A stretch of DNA of 64,000 bases. Origin: CAYJAZ01 sp964368455 (GTDB taxonomy: Bacteria; Desulfobacterota; Desulfovibrionia; Desulfovibrionales; Desulfovibrionaceae). The translations under genes and the position numbers were made by a program. Every line of letters starts with the position of its first letter. Positions within the stretch are counted from its first letter, which is position 1. The notes under the pieces are model-generated. The model had not been told where the DNA came from. It saw nothing but the letters and a program-made list of their open reading frames with translations, and did not search any database. The DNA lies in contig CAYJAZ010000004.1 in assembly GCA_964368455.1 (NCBI GenBank), forward strand, positions 62,001-126,000. Direction: 5' to 3'. Positions 45,159-52,092 of this stretch are shown here, piece after piece.

Positions 45159-46823
45159 ATGCATTCATCATTATCAGGGAAAAAAATACGTCAGCATAAA
45201 GCATTATATTTGCTTGCATGTTTGATTTTATTACCTTTTGCATTGTCCGCTTGTTCACCAAAGGTGCAAGAACTTAGTTACAATACAAAGCCAAAAAAAG
45301 CAAGCGTACGAGTTGAGATGCACGGAGCTGTAGCTCCTTATGCAGAAAAACATCCTTCTGGTTTCACTAGGAAAGATTTTCCGCATGGCTTTAGCGAAGT
45401 AGAAAAAAATGTCTTTTTGACTTATACAGACATTGAAGAAGGTATCACAAGAGAGCAAATGTTTGAAATTTTGCAATTCTATAAATGGTATCTTGACAGA
45501 CCTGAATCCCTAGAAAGATATATTTCTCGTGCTGATCCATATTTAGAATATGTTATCGACGCTCTGAAAGAACATAATGTACCAACTGAAATAGCTTGTT
45601 TGGCTTTTGTTGAAAGTGGTTATGATATCGACATCCGCTCTAGAGCAGGCGCAACTGGCTTATGGCAATTTATGCCAGCAACTGGCAAAAGCTATGGTTT
45701 AAAGCAAGATTGGTACGGCGATTGGAGAAATGATCCATTCGCCTCTACACATGCGGCCATAGATTATCTTAAATATTTACATTCAATGTTTGGCGACTGG
45801 CATCTTGCAATCAGTGCATATAATGCAGGTGAAGGAAAAATCAAGAGAGCTTTGTCAAGCACAAATACTGACACCTTGGCTGAGCTTGTAAAAGTCAACC
45901 ATAGATTAAATAGAAAAACAAGAATTCGTACTGAAACTCTAGAATACGCTCCACGTTTTATTGCTATGAAGAAAATTATGCTTCATGCAAAATCACTAGG
46001 CTTAGACGCACCAAATCAAAGAGATATCAGAAATGAAATCCATACAGCCTTAGTTGATACAAACACAGATTTACTCATGCTTTCACAAGATCTAAATATG
46101 TCATGGAATGAATTTAAATCACACAATCCAGCTTTAAAATCATATGTAAGCCCATCTGACAGACTTATAAACGTACACGTGCCTATTTCAAAAAAGAATG
46201 TTTTTGAACAAGCCATAGCAAGCAATAGTCTGACTCATGGTGTGCATGTGTATAAGGTAAGAAAAAACGATAGCTACAAGGGCTTAAGCAGATCTTCAAG
46301 AGTTCCAAGTTATGTTTTACAAAATATCAATTCACATCAAAGATTAATTGCTGGAAAAGAAATTGTTATTCCTAAATCTCCTTATTATAAGCTCTCTAGA
46401 GCAATAACACATCCATCTTCAGCTCCTGTAAAAGTGGCCCAGAAGAATACATCAACTAAAGCTTTAGCATCAAAAAATACAAGTGCATCGAAAAAAGTAG
46501 CAACTGCTGTCAATACCGGTTCACATAAAGTAAGAAAAGGCGATACCTTATATTCAATTTCTCGCAGATACGACGTGAGCCTAAATGATATCTATGCAGC
46601 AAACAAAGGCCTGAAAGCAAGTGCTTTGAAAATCGGTAAAACTATAAAAATTCCAAATTCACAAATAAAAACAGTAGCCATGAATACAACGCATACTGTG
46701 CAATCTGGCGATACTTTATGGTCTATTTCACGCAAATACGACATGAATGTTGACACCCTCATGCAAGTGAATAATCTTCCAAATTCAAAACTCAAATTGG
46801 GACAAAAATTAATAGTTCCATAG
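45159..46823 (+). CDS. mltD: Membrane-bound lytic murein transglycosylase D
   Basis: Cleaves peptidoglycan glycan strands in the periplasm. 554 residues. A lipoprotein signal ends ALSAC (Cys32). The SLT domain has the catalytic Glu (about 151) in FVESGYDIDIRSRAGATGLWQFMP, and AISAYNAGEGKI. A diverged LysM-like region (about 360-407) and two clear C-terminal LysM repeats follow (SHKVRKGDTLYSISRRYDV, THTVQSGDTLWSISRKYDM) for peptidoglycan binding. GAGGAG lies just upstream. A good terminator follows. Confidence 0.95.
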   Translation: MHSSLSGKKIRQHKALYLLACLILLPFALSACSPKVQELSYNTKPKKASVRVEMHGAVAPYAEKHPSGFTRKDFPHGFSEVEKNVFLTYTDIEEGITREQMFEILQFYKWYLDRPESLERYISRADPYLEYVIDALKEHNVPTEIACLAFVESGYDIDIRSRAGATGLWQFMPATGKSYGLKQDWYGDWRNDPFASTHAAIDYLKYLHSMFGDWHLAISAYNAGEGKIKRALSSTNTDTLAELVKVNHRLNRKTRIRTETLEYAPRFIAMKKIMLHAKSLGLDAPNQRDIRNEIHTALVDTNTDLLMLSQDLNMSWNEFKSHNPALKSYVSPSDRLINVHVPISKKNVFEQAIASNSLTHGVHVYKVRKNDSYKGLSRSSRVPSYVLQNINSHQRLIAGKEIVIPKSPYYKLSRAITHPSSAPVKVAQKNTSTKALASKNTSASKKVATAVNTGSHKVRKGDTLYSISRRYDVSLNDIYAANKGLKASALKIGKTIKIPNSQIKTVAMNTTHTVQSGDTLWSISRKYDMNVDTLMQVNNLPNSKLKLGQKLIVP

Positions 46824-46850
46824 GAAGATAAAAAAAGATTATGCAAAATC

Positions 46851-46885
46851 AAAAAGCCTTTAGTCAAAAACTAAAGGCTTTTTTT
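46851..46885 (+). terminator. Rho-independent terminator of mltD
   Basis: AAAAAGCCTTTAG (46851-46863), short loop, CTAAAGGCTTTTTTT. Confidence 0.92.
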
Positions 46886-46904
46886 GCGAGGATGTAATTT
46901 TGTC

Positions 46905-47218
46905 TTTTTTGTCTGCGACGCTTTTTTCTGTCTCCGACGGCCAAAGGAAATAATTTCCTTTGGAAACCTTAGTAGGCAAGGTAGCGCGAAAGAATTTAGC
47001 TAAAGAAGTAGATTTTATTTTTTTATTTGCGAAAAAGTTTTAATCTTTTGCTGCTCCGCACCAAAAGATTAAATACTGTTTCGCTTTAAAATAGTGGGAA
47101 ATCAATTCTTGCATAAAACAAGCTACCATTTGTCACTGCGTTCCAAATGTGAGTTCAGTATTTTGTGTAATGAAAAAAGTCGTAAGCAGTAAAAGAAATA
47201 TACTAGACTCGTCATTGC
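46905..47218 (-). repeat. Right arm of a 314-bp inverted repeat
   Basis: Reverse complement of 39673-39986, nearly identical along its whole length. It bounds, with the left arm, the 6.9-kb block holding waaY, comM, lepB, lplA, rlmB and mltD. Confidence 0.85.
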
Positions 47219-47366
47219 GAGGAGCATAGCGACGTGGCAATCCATGTTTTTCTTCTTTAGCTAGATAGATTTTAACTCGAAAAATCGAACTAAACTCAAT
47301 ATTCTATGTACTTACCATGCATAATGGGGTTTCCAAAGGGCTTCAACTCCTTTGGCCGTCGGAGAC
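46930..47366. repeat. Dispersed repeat element D
   Basis: Lies in the gene-free region 46886-47413. It starts GTCTCCGACGG (46930-46940) and ends CCGTCGGAGAC at 47366, so both terminal inverted repeats are present. It contains the conserved hairpin (47029-47084, reverse orientation) and GTCATTGCGAGGAG...GACGTGGCAAT near 47211-47243. Confidence 0.8.
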
Positions 47367-47413
47367 AAAAAGGATAAAATATAATAATAGTCTGGTATCT
47401 TCCCTCTTAGCGA

Positions 47414-47715
47414 TTAAAATAAATCACTATGAGTACCAGTACGAGTAAGATATAAGATTAATTCATTATCACATATCTCATAAATTAAAAGCCAATCGGG
47501 CTGTATATGACATTCACGACAGCCTTTATAATTTCCTATAAGCTGATGGTCTTTAAATTTAGGAGGTAAAATTTAGGAGGTAGTGTCTCGCCTTTAGTAA
47601 GATAGTTCAAAACCTCTTCAAGCAGTTCAGCCTTATAACCTCTTTTTATTATCTTCTTATAGTCTTTCTTGAATGAATTATGATACTTAATTGTATATAA
47701 TAAAGTATCAGTCAT
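47414..47715 (-). pseudogene. YafQ/RelE-type toxin gene broken by a 14-bp duplication
   Basis: The minus-strand frame from ATG 47715 encodes MTDTLLYTIKYHNSFKKDYK and continues to ...KGETLPPKF, a RelE/YafQ N-terminus. A perfect 14-bp direct duplication (AAATTTAGGAGGTA at 47555-47568 and 47569-47582) then shifts the frame, leading to a stop soon after. Removing one unit restores 95 codons: the C-terminus reads KDHQLIGNYKGCRECHI, then DWLLIYEI and LYLTRTGTHSDLF, the classic YafQ end including the key His residues. The start overlaps the antitoxin stop by 8 nt. The toxin should be inactive here unless the unit is lost again. Confidence 0.88.
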
Positions 47716-47974
47716 TTAAGTCTTCCATAAGTTCAGACACGGAATTAAAGCTTTTACTTACATTTTTACGAGCTTTTACTTCTTCAATAGCTTGAATAGT
47801 CTGTGCATTTAGAACTTTACGAGTAAGGGCAAAAGGCATGCCTTGCTCTCTAACAGATTGTTTGACAAAGGCAATCAAAGCCGAAGTCATAGACAAGCCT
47901 AAATCAGAAAAAAGCTCTTCTGCTTCTTTCTTTAGATTTTCGTCAATGCGTATAGTAATATTTGTAGTCGGCAT
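47708..47974 (-). CDS. RelB/DinJ family antitoxin
   Basis: 88 residues. The N-terminal ribbon-helix-helix DNA-binding part (TTNITIRIDENLKKEAEELFSDLGLSMTSALIAF) is typical of RelB/DinJ, followed by a toxin-binding tail. GAAGGAG precedes ATG 47974. It probably represses its own promoter and would neutralise the adjacent toxin. The antitoxin is intact although the toxin is broken. Confidence 0.93.
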   Translation of the reverse strand: MPTTNITIRIDENLKKEAEELFSDLGLSMTSALIAFVKQSVREQGMPFALTRKVLNAQTIQAIEEVKARKNVSKSFNSVSELMEDLND

Positions 47975-47995
47975 AACATACTCCTTCTTTTAAAG

Positions 47996-48024
47996 AACAT
48001 AGTGCATAACAAGTGCATTGTCAA
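47996..48024 (-). promoter_or_regulatory. Promoter and operator of the toxin-antitoxin pair
   Basis: Minus strand TTGACA (48024-48019), 17 bp, TATGTT (48001-47996). The spacer holds an imperfect palindrome, TGCACTTGTTATGCA, where the RHH antitoxin would bind. Confidence 0.65.
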
Positions 48025-48118
48025 TACAAACCAAGTTATTTATCTTATATATTACACGATAAAATATAAAAATACTCGTCTATAAAACCTTTGTTCGTTT
48101 GCTCTCAGGGGCAAAGGG

Positions 48119-48151
48119 TAAAAAAAAGAGTTCCCAAAAAATGAGAACTCT
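48119..48151 (-). terminator. Terminator downstream of tRNA-His
   Basis: Minus strand AGAGTTC (48151-48145) pairs with GAACTCT (48133-48127), then eight T. Confidence 0.8.
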
Positions 48152-48181
48152 ATAAATTTCATAACGTCCACTTCCACGTGA

Positions 48182-48238
48182 ATGGGCTTTGCCCATGTGC
48201 AAATCTTTAGCGAACGACGCAAGAAGCACTCTTCTTGC
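48182..48238 (-). other. Two hairpins between tRNA-His and its terminator
   Basis: ATGGGC-TTT-GCCCAT (48182-48196) and GCAAGAAG/CTTCTTGC (48219-48226, 48231-48238). Part of the gene-free region 47975-48280. They would be in the tRNA-His primary transcript. Confidence 0.45.
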
Positions 48239-48280
48239 AAGTGAGGATTTTGTGCCTTTTAGGCCAAAACCTATAAAATA

Positions 48281-48357
48281 TGGGGCGAAAGAAGGGGATT
48301 GAACCCTCGACCACCTGGACCACAATCAGGTGCTCTGCCAACTGAGCTACTTTCGCC
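48281..48357 (-). tRNA. tRNA-His (GTG)
   Basis: 77-nt cloverleaf on the minus strand. It has the histidine-specific extra base pair: G-1 with discriminator C73. Acceptor GCGAAAG pairs with CTTTCGC; the anticodon loop TTGTGGT gives GTG (48321-48323); the T-loop is TTCAATC; CCA is encoded at 48281-48283. Confidence 0.97.
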
Positions 48358-48367
48358 ATGTCGAAAA

Positions 48368-48396
48368 TAAATAAATCATCTAGCCAAAAAGGTCAA
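48368..48396 (-). promoter_or_regulatory. Predicted promoter of tRNA-His
   Basis: Minus strand TTGACC (48396-48391), 17 bp, TATTTA (48373-48368), 11 nt before the tRNA. Confidence 0.55.
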
Positions 48397-48501
48397 GCAT
48401 TTTTTTTATGATTTTTAATTTTCCTTTTTTCATGATTTATAGAAATATGGAAATTATTGCTTTATTTTATTCTATCTTTCTAAAAAACAGATATCTTCTG
48501 C

Positions 48502-48530
48502 TTGACAAAGCAAAAAAGTCACAATAAAAT
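48502..48530 (+). promoter_or_regulatory. Predicted sigma-70 promoter of tupA
   Basis: TTGACA (48502-48507), 17 bp, TAAAAT (48525-48530). It rules out starts before about 48537. Confidence 0.7.
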
Positions 48531-48561
48531 CATGAAACAAACTTTAAAAGGAGCAAAAATA

Positions 48562-49398
48562 ATGAAAAAGCTACTTTCATCAATGCTAGTTTTTGCAGTA
48601 TTGGCAATTATGCCAACTTTTGCGCAAGCAGGCACAATCCTCATTTCAACTACAACAAGCACAGAAAATTCTGGTCTTCTTGATTATCTCTTACCTAAAT
48701 TTACAAGAGACACAGGAATACAAGTTCGCGTTGTTGCAAAAGGCACAGGTGCTGCTATTAAAGACGGTATGGACGGAAACGTGGATGCTATCTTAGTTCA
48801 TGACACTCAACGTGAAAACCAATTTGTAAAAGATGGTTATGGCACACAACGTTATTATGTTATGTTCAATGATTTTGTAGTCATAGGCCCTGATTCAGAT
48901 CCAGCAAAGGCAAAAGAAACAAAGAGCACAGCTGCTGCTTTTGAAGCTATTGCAAATGCAAAGGCTCCTTTTATTTCACGTGGTGATGATTCTGGTACAC
49001 ATTCAAAAGAAGGCAAAATCTGGGCAGAAACTAAAGTTAATTTAGATGGCAAGTTCCCTGCAGATGCTTCTTGGTATAGATCTATTGGTCAAGGCATGGG
49101 TAAAACAATTATCATGGCTGACGAAGTACAAGGTTATACATTGACTGACCGTGCTACTTATTATGCAATGAAATATGCACAACCAAAAGCAACTACAGAT
49201 TTAGAAATCATTTCTGAAAACCACAGCGATCTTTTAAATCCTTATGGATATATTCCTGTAAGCCAAAAGAAACATAAACATGTAAACATTAAAGACGCAT
49301 CAGCTCTTGGTGGCTGGCTTGTTTCTCCAAATGGCAAGAAAGCTATCGAAGGTTTTAAAGCACAAGGTAAACAATTATTCTTTGTTCCAAAAAAATAA
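48562..49398 (+). CDS. tupA: Tungstate ABC transporter substrate-binding protein
   Basis: Periplasmic binder of tungstate for uptake. 278 residues from ATG 48562, with AGGAG upstream. The signal peptide MKKLLSSMLVFAVLAIMPTF ends AQA. The oxyanion site has TTTSTENSGLLDYLLP, and GTGAAIKDGMDGNVDAILVHD is typical of TupA. Tungsten enzymes such as formate dehydrogenase are common in sulfate-reducing bacteria. The permease and ATPase genes (tupB, tupC) are not next to it: an intergenic terminator follows, then degP on the other strand. Confidence 0.93.
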   Translation: MKKLLSSMLVFAVLAIMPTFAQAGTILISTTTSTENSGLLDYLLPKFTRDTGIQVRVVAKGTGAAIKDGMDGNVDAILVHDTQRENQFVKDGYGTQRYYVMFNDFVVIGPDSDPAKAKETKSTAAAFEAIANAKAPFISRGDDSGTHSKEGKIWAETKVNLDGKFPADASWYRSIGQGMGKTIIMADEVQGYTLTDRATYYAMKYAQPKATTDLEIISENHSDLLNPYGYIPVSQKKHKHVNIKDASALGGWLVSPNGKKAIEGFKAQGKQLFFVPKK

Positions 49399-49422
49399 CT
49401 CTTTTTAAATAAGATTTTTATA

Positions 49423-49450
49423 AAGCATGTCTTTTAGGCATGCTTTTTTT
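49423..49450 (+). terminator. Terminator of tupA
   Basis: AGCATGTC (49424-49431), loop TTTTA, GGCATGCT (49437-49444), T-run. Confidence 0.85.
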
Positions 49451-49513
49451 ATGCTTAATTCTTTTAGCTTTTTATTTATGAGAAGAAATTTCACCTCTGA
49501 TTTGTATTAATAA

Positions 49514-49539
49514 AAAAAGCATGCCGAAGCATGCTTTTT
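49514..49539. terminator. Terminator of degP (bidirectional)
   Basis: AAAAAGCATGC (49514-49524), loop CGAA, GCATGCTTTTT (49529-49539). Confidence 0.85.
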
Positions 49540-49560
49540 ATTTTATTTATTCAATACAGA

Positions 49561-50979
49561 TTATTTTTGAATTGGTACTGAAATAAAGAGTTCTTGTCCT
49601 TTACGCATGATTTGCAATAAAACAGCTCCACGTTTTGTTGCTTCAGTTTCGATAATTTTTTCAAGTTCAGAAGCGTTTGAAAGTGGTTGAAGGTTTGCAG
49701 CAAGTATAACGTCATTTCTTCTTACGCCGTATTCAGCTGCTATACTGTCGTTTGTGAATGCAGTCACCAAAAGGCCTGATTCTATTTCAAGGCTTTGTTT
49801 TTCGTTATTTTGCAATGGACGAAGTGTCAAGCCTAAAACTTTTTCAGGGCTTGCTGCTTTTGTATTATTATTTGCAGATTGTGAATTTCTATCGCCAAGC
49901 ACAATGCTTAAATCTTTATTTTTTCCATTGCGGATAACTGTGACTTTAATCTTTGTACCAGGAGCGTGGCCAGCAATCGCTTTTAATAATTCAGATGAAT
50001 TTTTTACTTTCTGACTACCAACTTGCACAACAACATCGCCAGCTTTCATGCCAGCTTTATCTGCTGGTTCATTCTTCATTACAGATACAATTAAAGCACC
50101 TTCAGTATTTTTAAGTTGTAAAGCTTTTGCTGTATTTTCGTCTATGTCGTTAATACCAACACCAATCCAACCGCGTGAAACCTTAACACCTTTTTTCAAA
50201 GCTTCAACAATTTCAGAAGCCTGTGAACTAGGAATAGCAAAGCCAATACCTTGTCCAGAAGCAATAATTGCTGTGTTAATACCAATTACTTCGCCGTCCA
50301 TATTGATAAGTGGGCCGCCAGAGTTACCTGGATTAATGGAAGCATCTGTTTGGATAAAGTTATCAAATGGGCCTGAATGTATGTCTCTACCTTTAGCAGA
50401 AACAATACCAGCTGTTACCGTGTGTCCTAAACCAAATGGATTACCAATAGCAAGCACCCATTCGCCTACTTCTGAATCGTTAGAATCGCCAAATTTTAAT
50501 GTTGGCAATTTTTCGTTAGTTTCAACTTTTAGCAAAGCCAAGTCGGTTTCTGCATCTGTGCCTATGATTTTTGCTTCTAAAGATTCGCTCTTACCTGTTT
50601 TACCTTGTAAATTGATAGAAACTTTATCAGCACCTTCTACCACGTGATTATTAGTTACGATATAACCATCAGATGAAATAATAAAGCCAGAACCAAGTGA
50701 AGATTGTTTTCTTTCTCTTGGTGCTATATTGTTTTCAAACTGGCGGAATAAATCGCCAAATTCTTTTGGCAAGGATTTAAACATTTCATCAGGAAACATT
50801 CCTCTTCCTCTATTAGAAGAATTGATAGTTGTTTCTGTGCTGATATTTACCACAGCCTTTCCTGCTTCTTTAGCAAGTTCTACAAAATCACCAGGTATAG
50901 CTGAAAAAGCTTGTGTCGTAGTTGTTAGAGTGAGTACAGAAGCCATTAAAAAGGCTGATACTTTTTTTGTTACTTTCAT
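49561..50979 (-). CDS. degP: Do-family periplasmic serine protease DegP/HtrA
   Basis: Degrades or holds misfolded periplasmic proteins. 472 residues. Signal peptide about 1-27 (ends AFS-A). The protease triad is visible: His112 in VTNNHVVEG, Asp146 in DAETDLALLKV, Ser220 in NPGNSGGPL. Two PDZ domains follow (about 260-355 and 375-468). Length and two PDZ domains match the DegP/MucD class. ATG 50979 follows GGAG. Monocistronic, with a palindrome in its promoter. Confidence 0.95.
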   Translation of the reverse strand: MKVTKKVSAFLMASVLTLTTTTQAFSAIPGDFVELAKEAGKAVVNISTETTINSSNRGRGMFPDEMFKSLPKEFGDLFRQFENNIAPRERKQSSLGSGFIISSDGYIVTNNHVVEGADKVSINLQGKTGKSESLEAKIIGTDAETDLALLKVETNEKLPTLKFGDSNDSEVGEWVLAIGNPFGLGHTVTAGIVSAKGRDIHSGPFDNFIQTDASINPGNSGGPLINMDGEVIGINTAIIASGQGIGFAIPSSQASEIVEALKKGVKVSRGWIGVGINDIDENTAKALQLKNTEGALIVSVMKNEPADKAGMKAGDVVVQVGSQKVKNSSELLKAIAGHAPGTKIKVTVIRNGKNKDLSIVLGDRNSQSANNNTKAASPEKVLGLTLRPLQNNEKQSLEIESGLLVTAFTNDSIAAEYGVRRNDVILAANLQPLSNASELEKIIETEATKRGAVLLQIMRKGQELFISVPIQK

Positions 50980-51006
50980 ATTTTCTCCAAAATAATAGTA
51001 AAATTT

Positions 51007-51038
51007 AGTATAGACAAAATTCCCAAAAAAATTGGGAA
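51007..51038 (-). promoter_or_regulatory. degP promoter region with an inverted repeat
   Basis: Minus strand -10 TATACT (51012-51007). TTCCCAA (51020-51026) and TTGGGAA (51032-51038) form an inverted repeat over the -35 position. It may be an operator. Confidence 0.4.
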
Positions 51039-51081
51039 GAAGTGAAGATAAATAAAATCAAACTGACTTTATTTATTTGCC

Positions 51082-51354
51082 TCAACCTCCGCCGCCGATC
51101 TGTGCTGTGGCGGTGCAAGAGGCAGCATTAGGGCAAGTGCGATTGATATTTGCCATCTGAGCTGCCGTAGGCATTTTCTTTTTATTGTCTACTTTGTAAG
51201 GAAAAGGATTTGTCTTTAATGGAGATGGTGCGGATAACCTGCGTTCGGTATCTGCTGAGCCGCATTTTTGGCAAGGTGGTTTTTCGTTCTCTTCAAAAAC
51301 AAGCTCTTCAAATAAGGCATTGCAAGTGTTACAACCAAAATCGTATAAAGGCAT
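51082..51354 (-). CDS. FmdB-type zinc ribbon protein
   Basis: 90 residues from ATG 51354, which follows TTAGGAGTTTAT. Starts MPLYDFGCNTCNALFEELV. Zinc cysteines: Cys8, Cys11, Cys28, Cys31. The tail ends in four glycines. Such proteins (putative regulatory protein, FmdB family) are common, but their function is not established. Confidence 0.85.
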   Translation of the reverse strand: MPLYDFGCNTCNALFEELVFEENEKPPCQKCGSADTERRLSAPSPLKTNPFPYKVDNKKKMPTAAQMANINRTCPNAASCTATAQIGGGG

Positions 51355-51482
51355 ATAAACTCCTAAGTATTTTTCTCTGTGCATTTTAATAATAACACAG
51401 CTTTTAAAACTTGCAATACGACAAATTTTTGTACAAAAAAACTCTTCTTGCACTCTTTTTGACTTTATGCCATACTCTTCGT

Positions 51483-52091
51483 GTGAAAAACATCAAGCTA
51501 AAATATTCAAATTATTATAAAAAGTGTTTCAAAGCCAAACACTGCTCTTTATCTGCATTCTTTTTTGCATTGCTTGTCTTTTTTATACCAAACAAAGCAT
51601 TTTCACAGGATTATTTTATATTAAACCATTCAAATTACTTATTAAATAACAATGCATTACAAATTGAATTATTTTTTTCTTTCCACGAACTTCAAGAATT
51701 AAAAAGAATTGTAAGAAGTGGAACAAGTATAAATATTCATTTCACTTGTGATTTATTTAAAGATAATTTCTTTTTTGACGATAATATGCATACATACAAA
51801 AAAGCATGGCAACTTCGTTACGAAACTTTGAGCAATGAATATATCTTGTATAATGAAAAATCTCTTCCAAAAAGATCGCATGATTTAGAAAATTTACTCT
51901 CAACCATCATACAAAAAAAATCTTTTTCCCTAAACAATATTGGTATTCTTGATAAGAAAAATGACTATTATCTTGAATTACATTTTAATATGCAACAAGC
52001 AACCACACCCCCTTGGCTAGAAACTACACTTTTTTTCTGGACTTGGGATGTGGCAAACATTAACTATCACATTGATTTGATACTAGATTAA
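51483..52091 (+). CDS. DUF4390 family protein
   Basis: About 202 residues from GTG 51483; the start is uncertain because no ribosome site is visible, and an in-frame TTG at 51411 lies further up. A hydrophobic signal/anchor is at SLSAFFFALLVFFI, ending KAFSQ. The mature part has a beta-rich fold with IELFFSFHELQELKRIVRSGTSINIHF and a closing FFWTWDVANINYHIDLIL, as in DUF4390. It ends one base before the sensor kinase gene, the common arrangement of DUF4390 with NtrY-type kinases. Confidence 0.75.
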   Translation: MKNIKLKYSNYYKKCFKAKHCSLSAFFFALLVFFIPNKAFSQDYFILNHSNYLLNNNALQIELFFSFHELQELKRIVRSGTSINIHFTCDLFKDNFFFDDNMHTYKKAWQLRYETLSNEYILYNEKSLPKRSHDLENLLSTIIQKKSFSLNNIGILDKKNDYYLELHFNMQQATTPPWLETTLFFWTWDVANINYHIDLILD

Positions 52092-52092
52092 T

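Noticed and set aside
48052..48325. Two ORFs of about 60-80 codons downstream of tRNA-His
   Set aside because: One starts inside the tRNA, and both cross the terminator hairpin.
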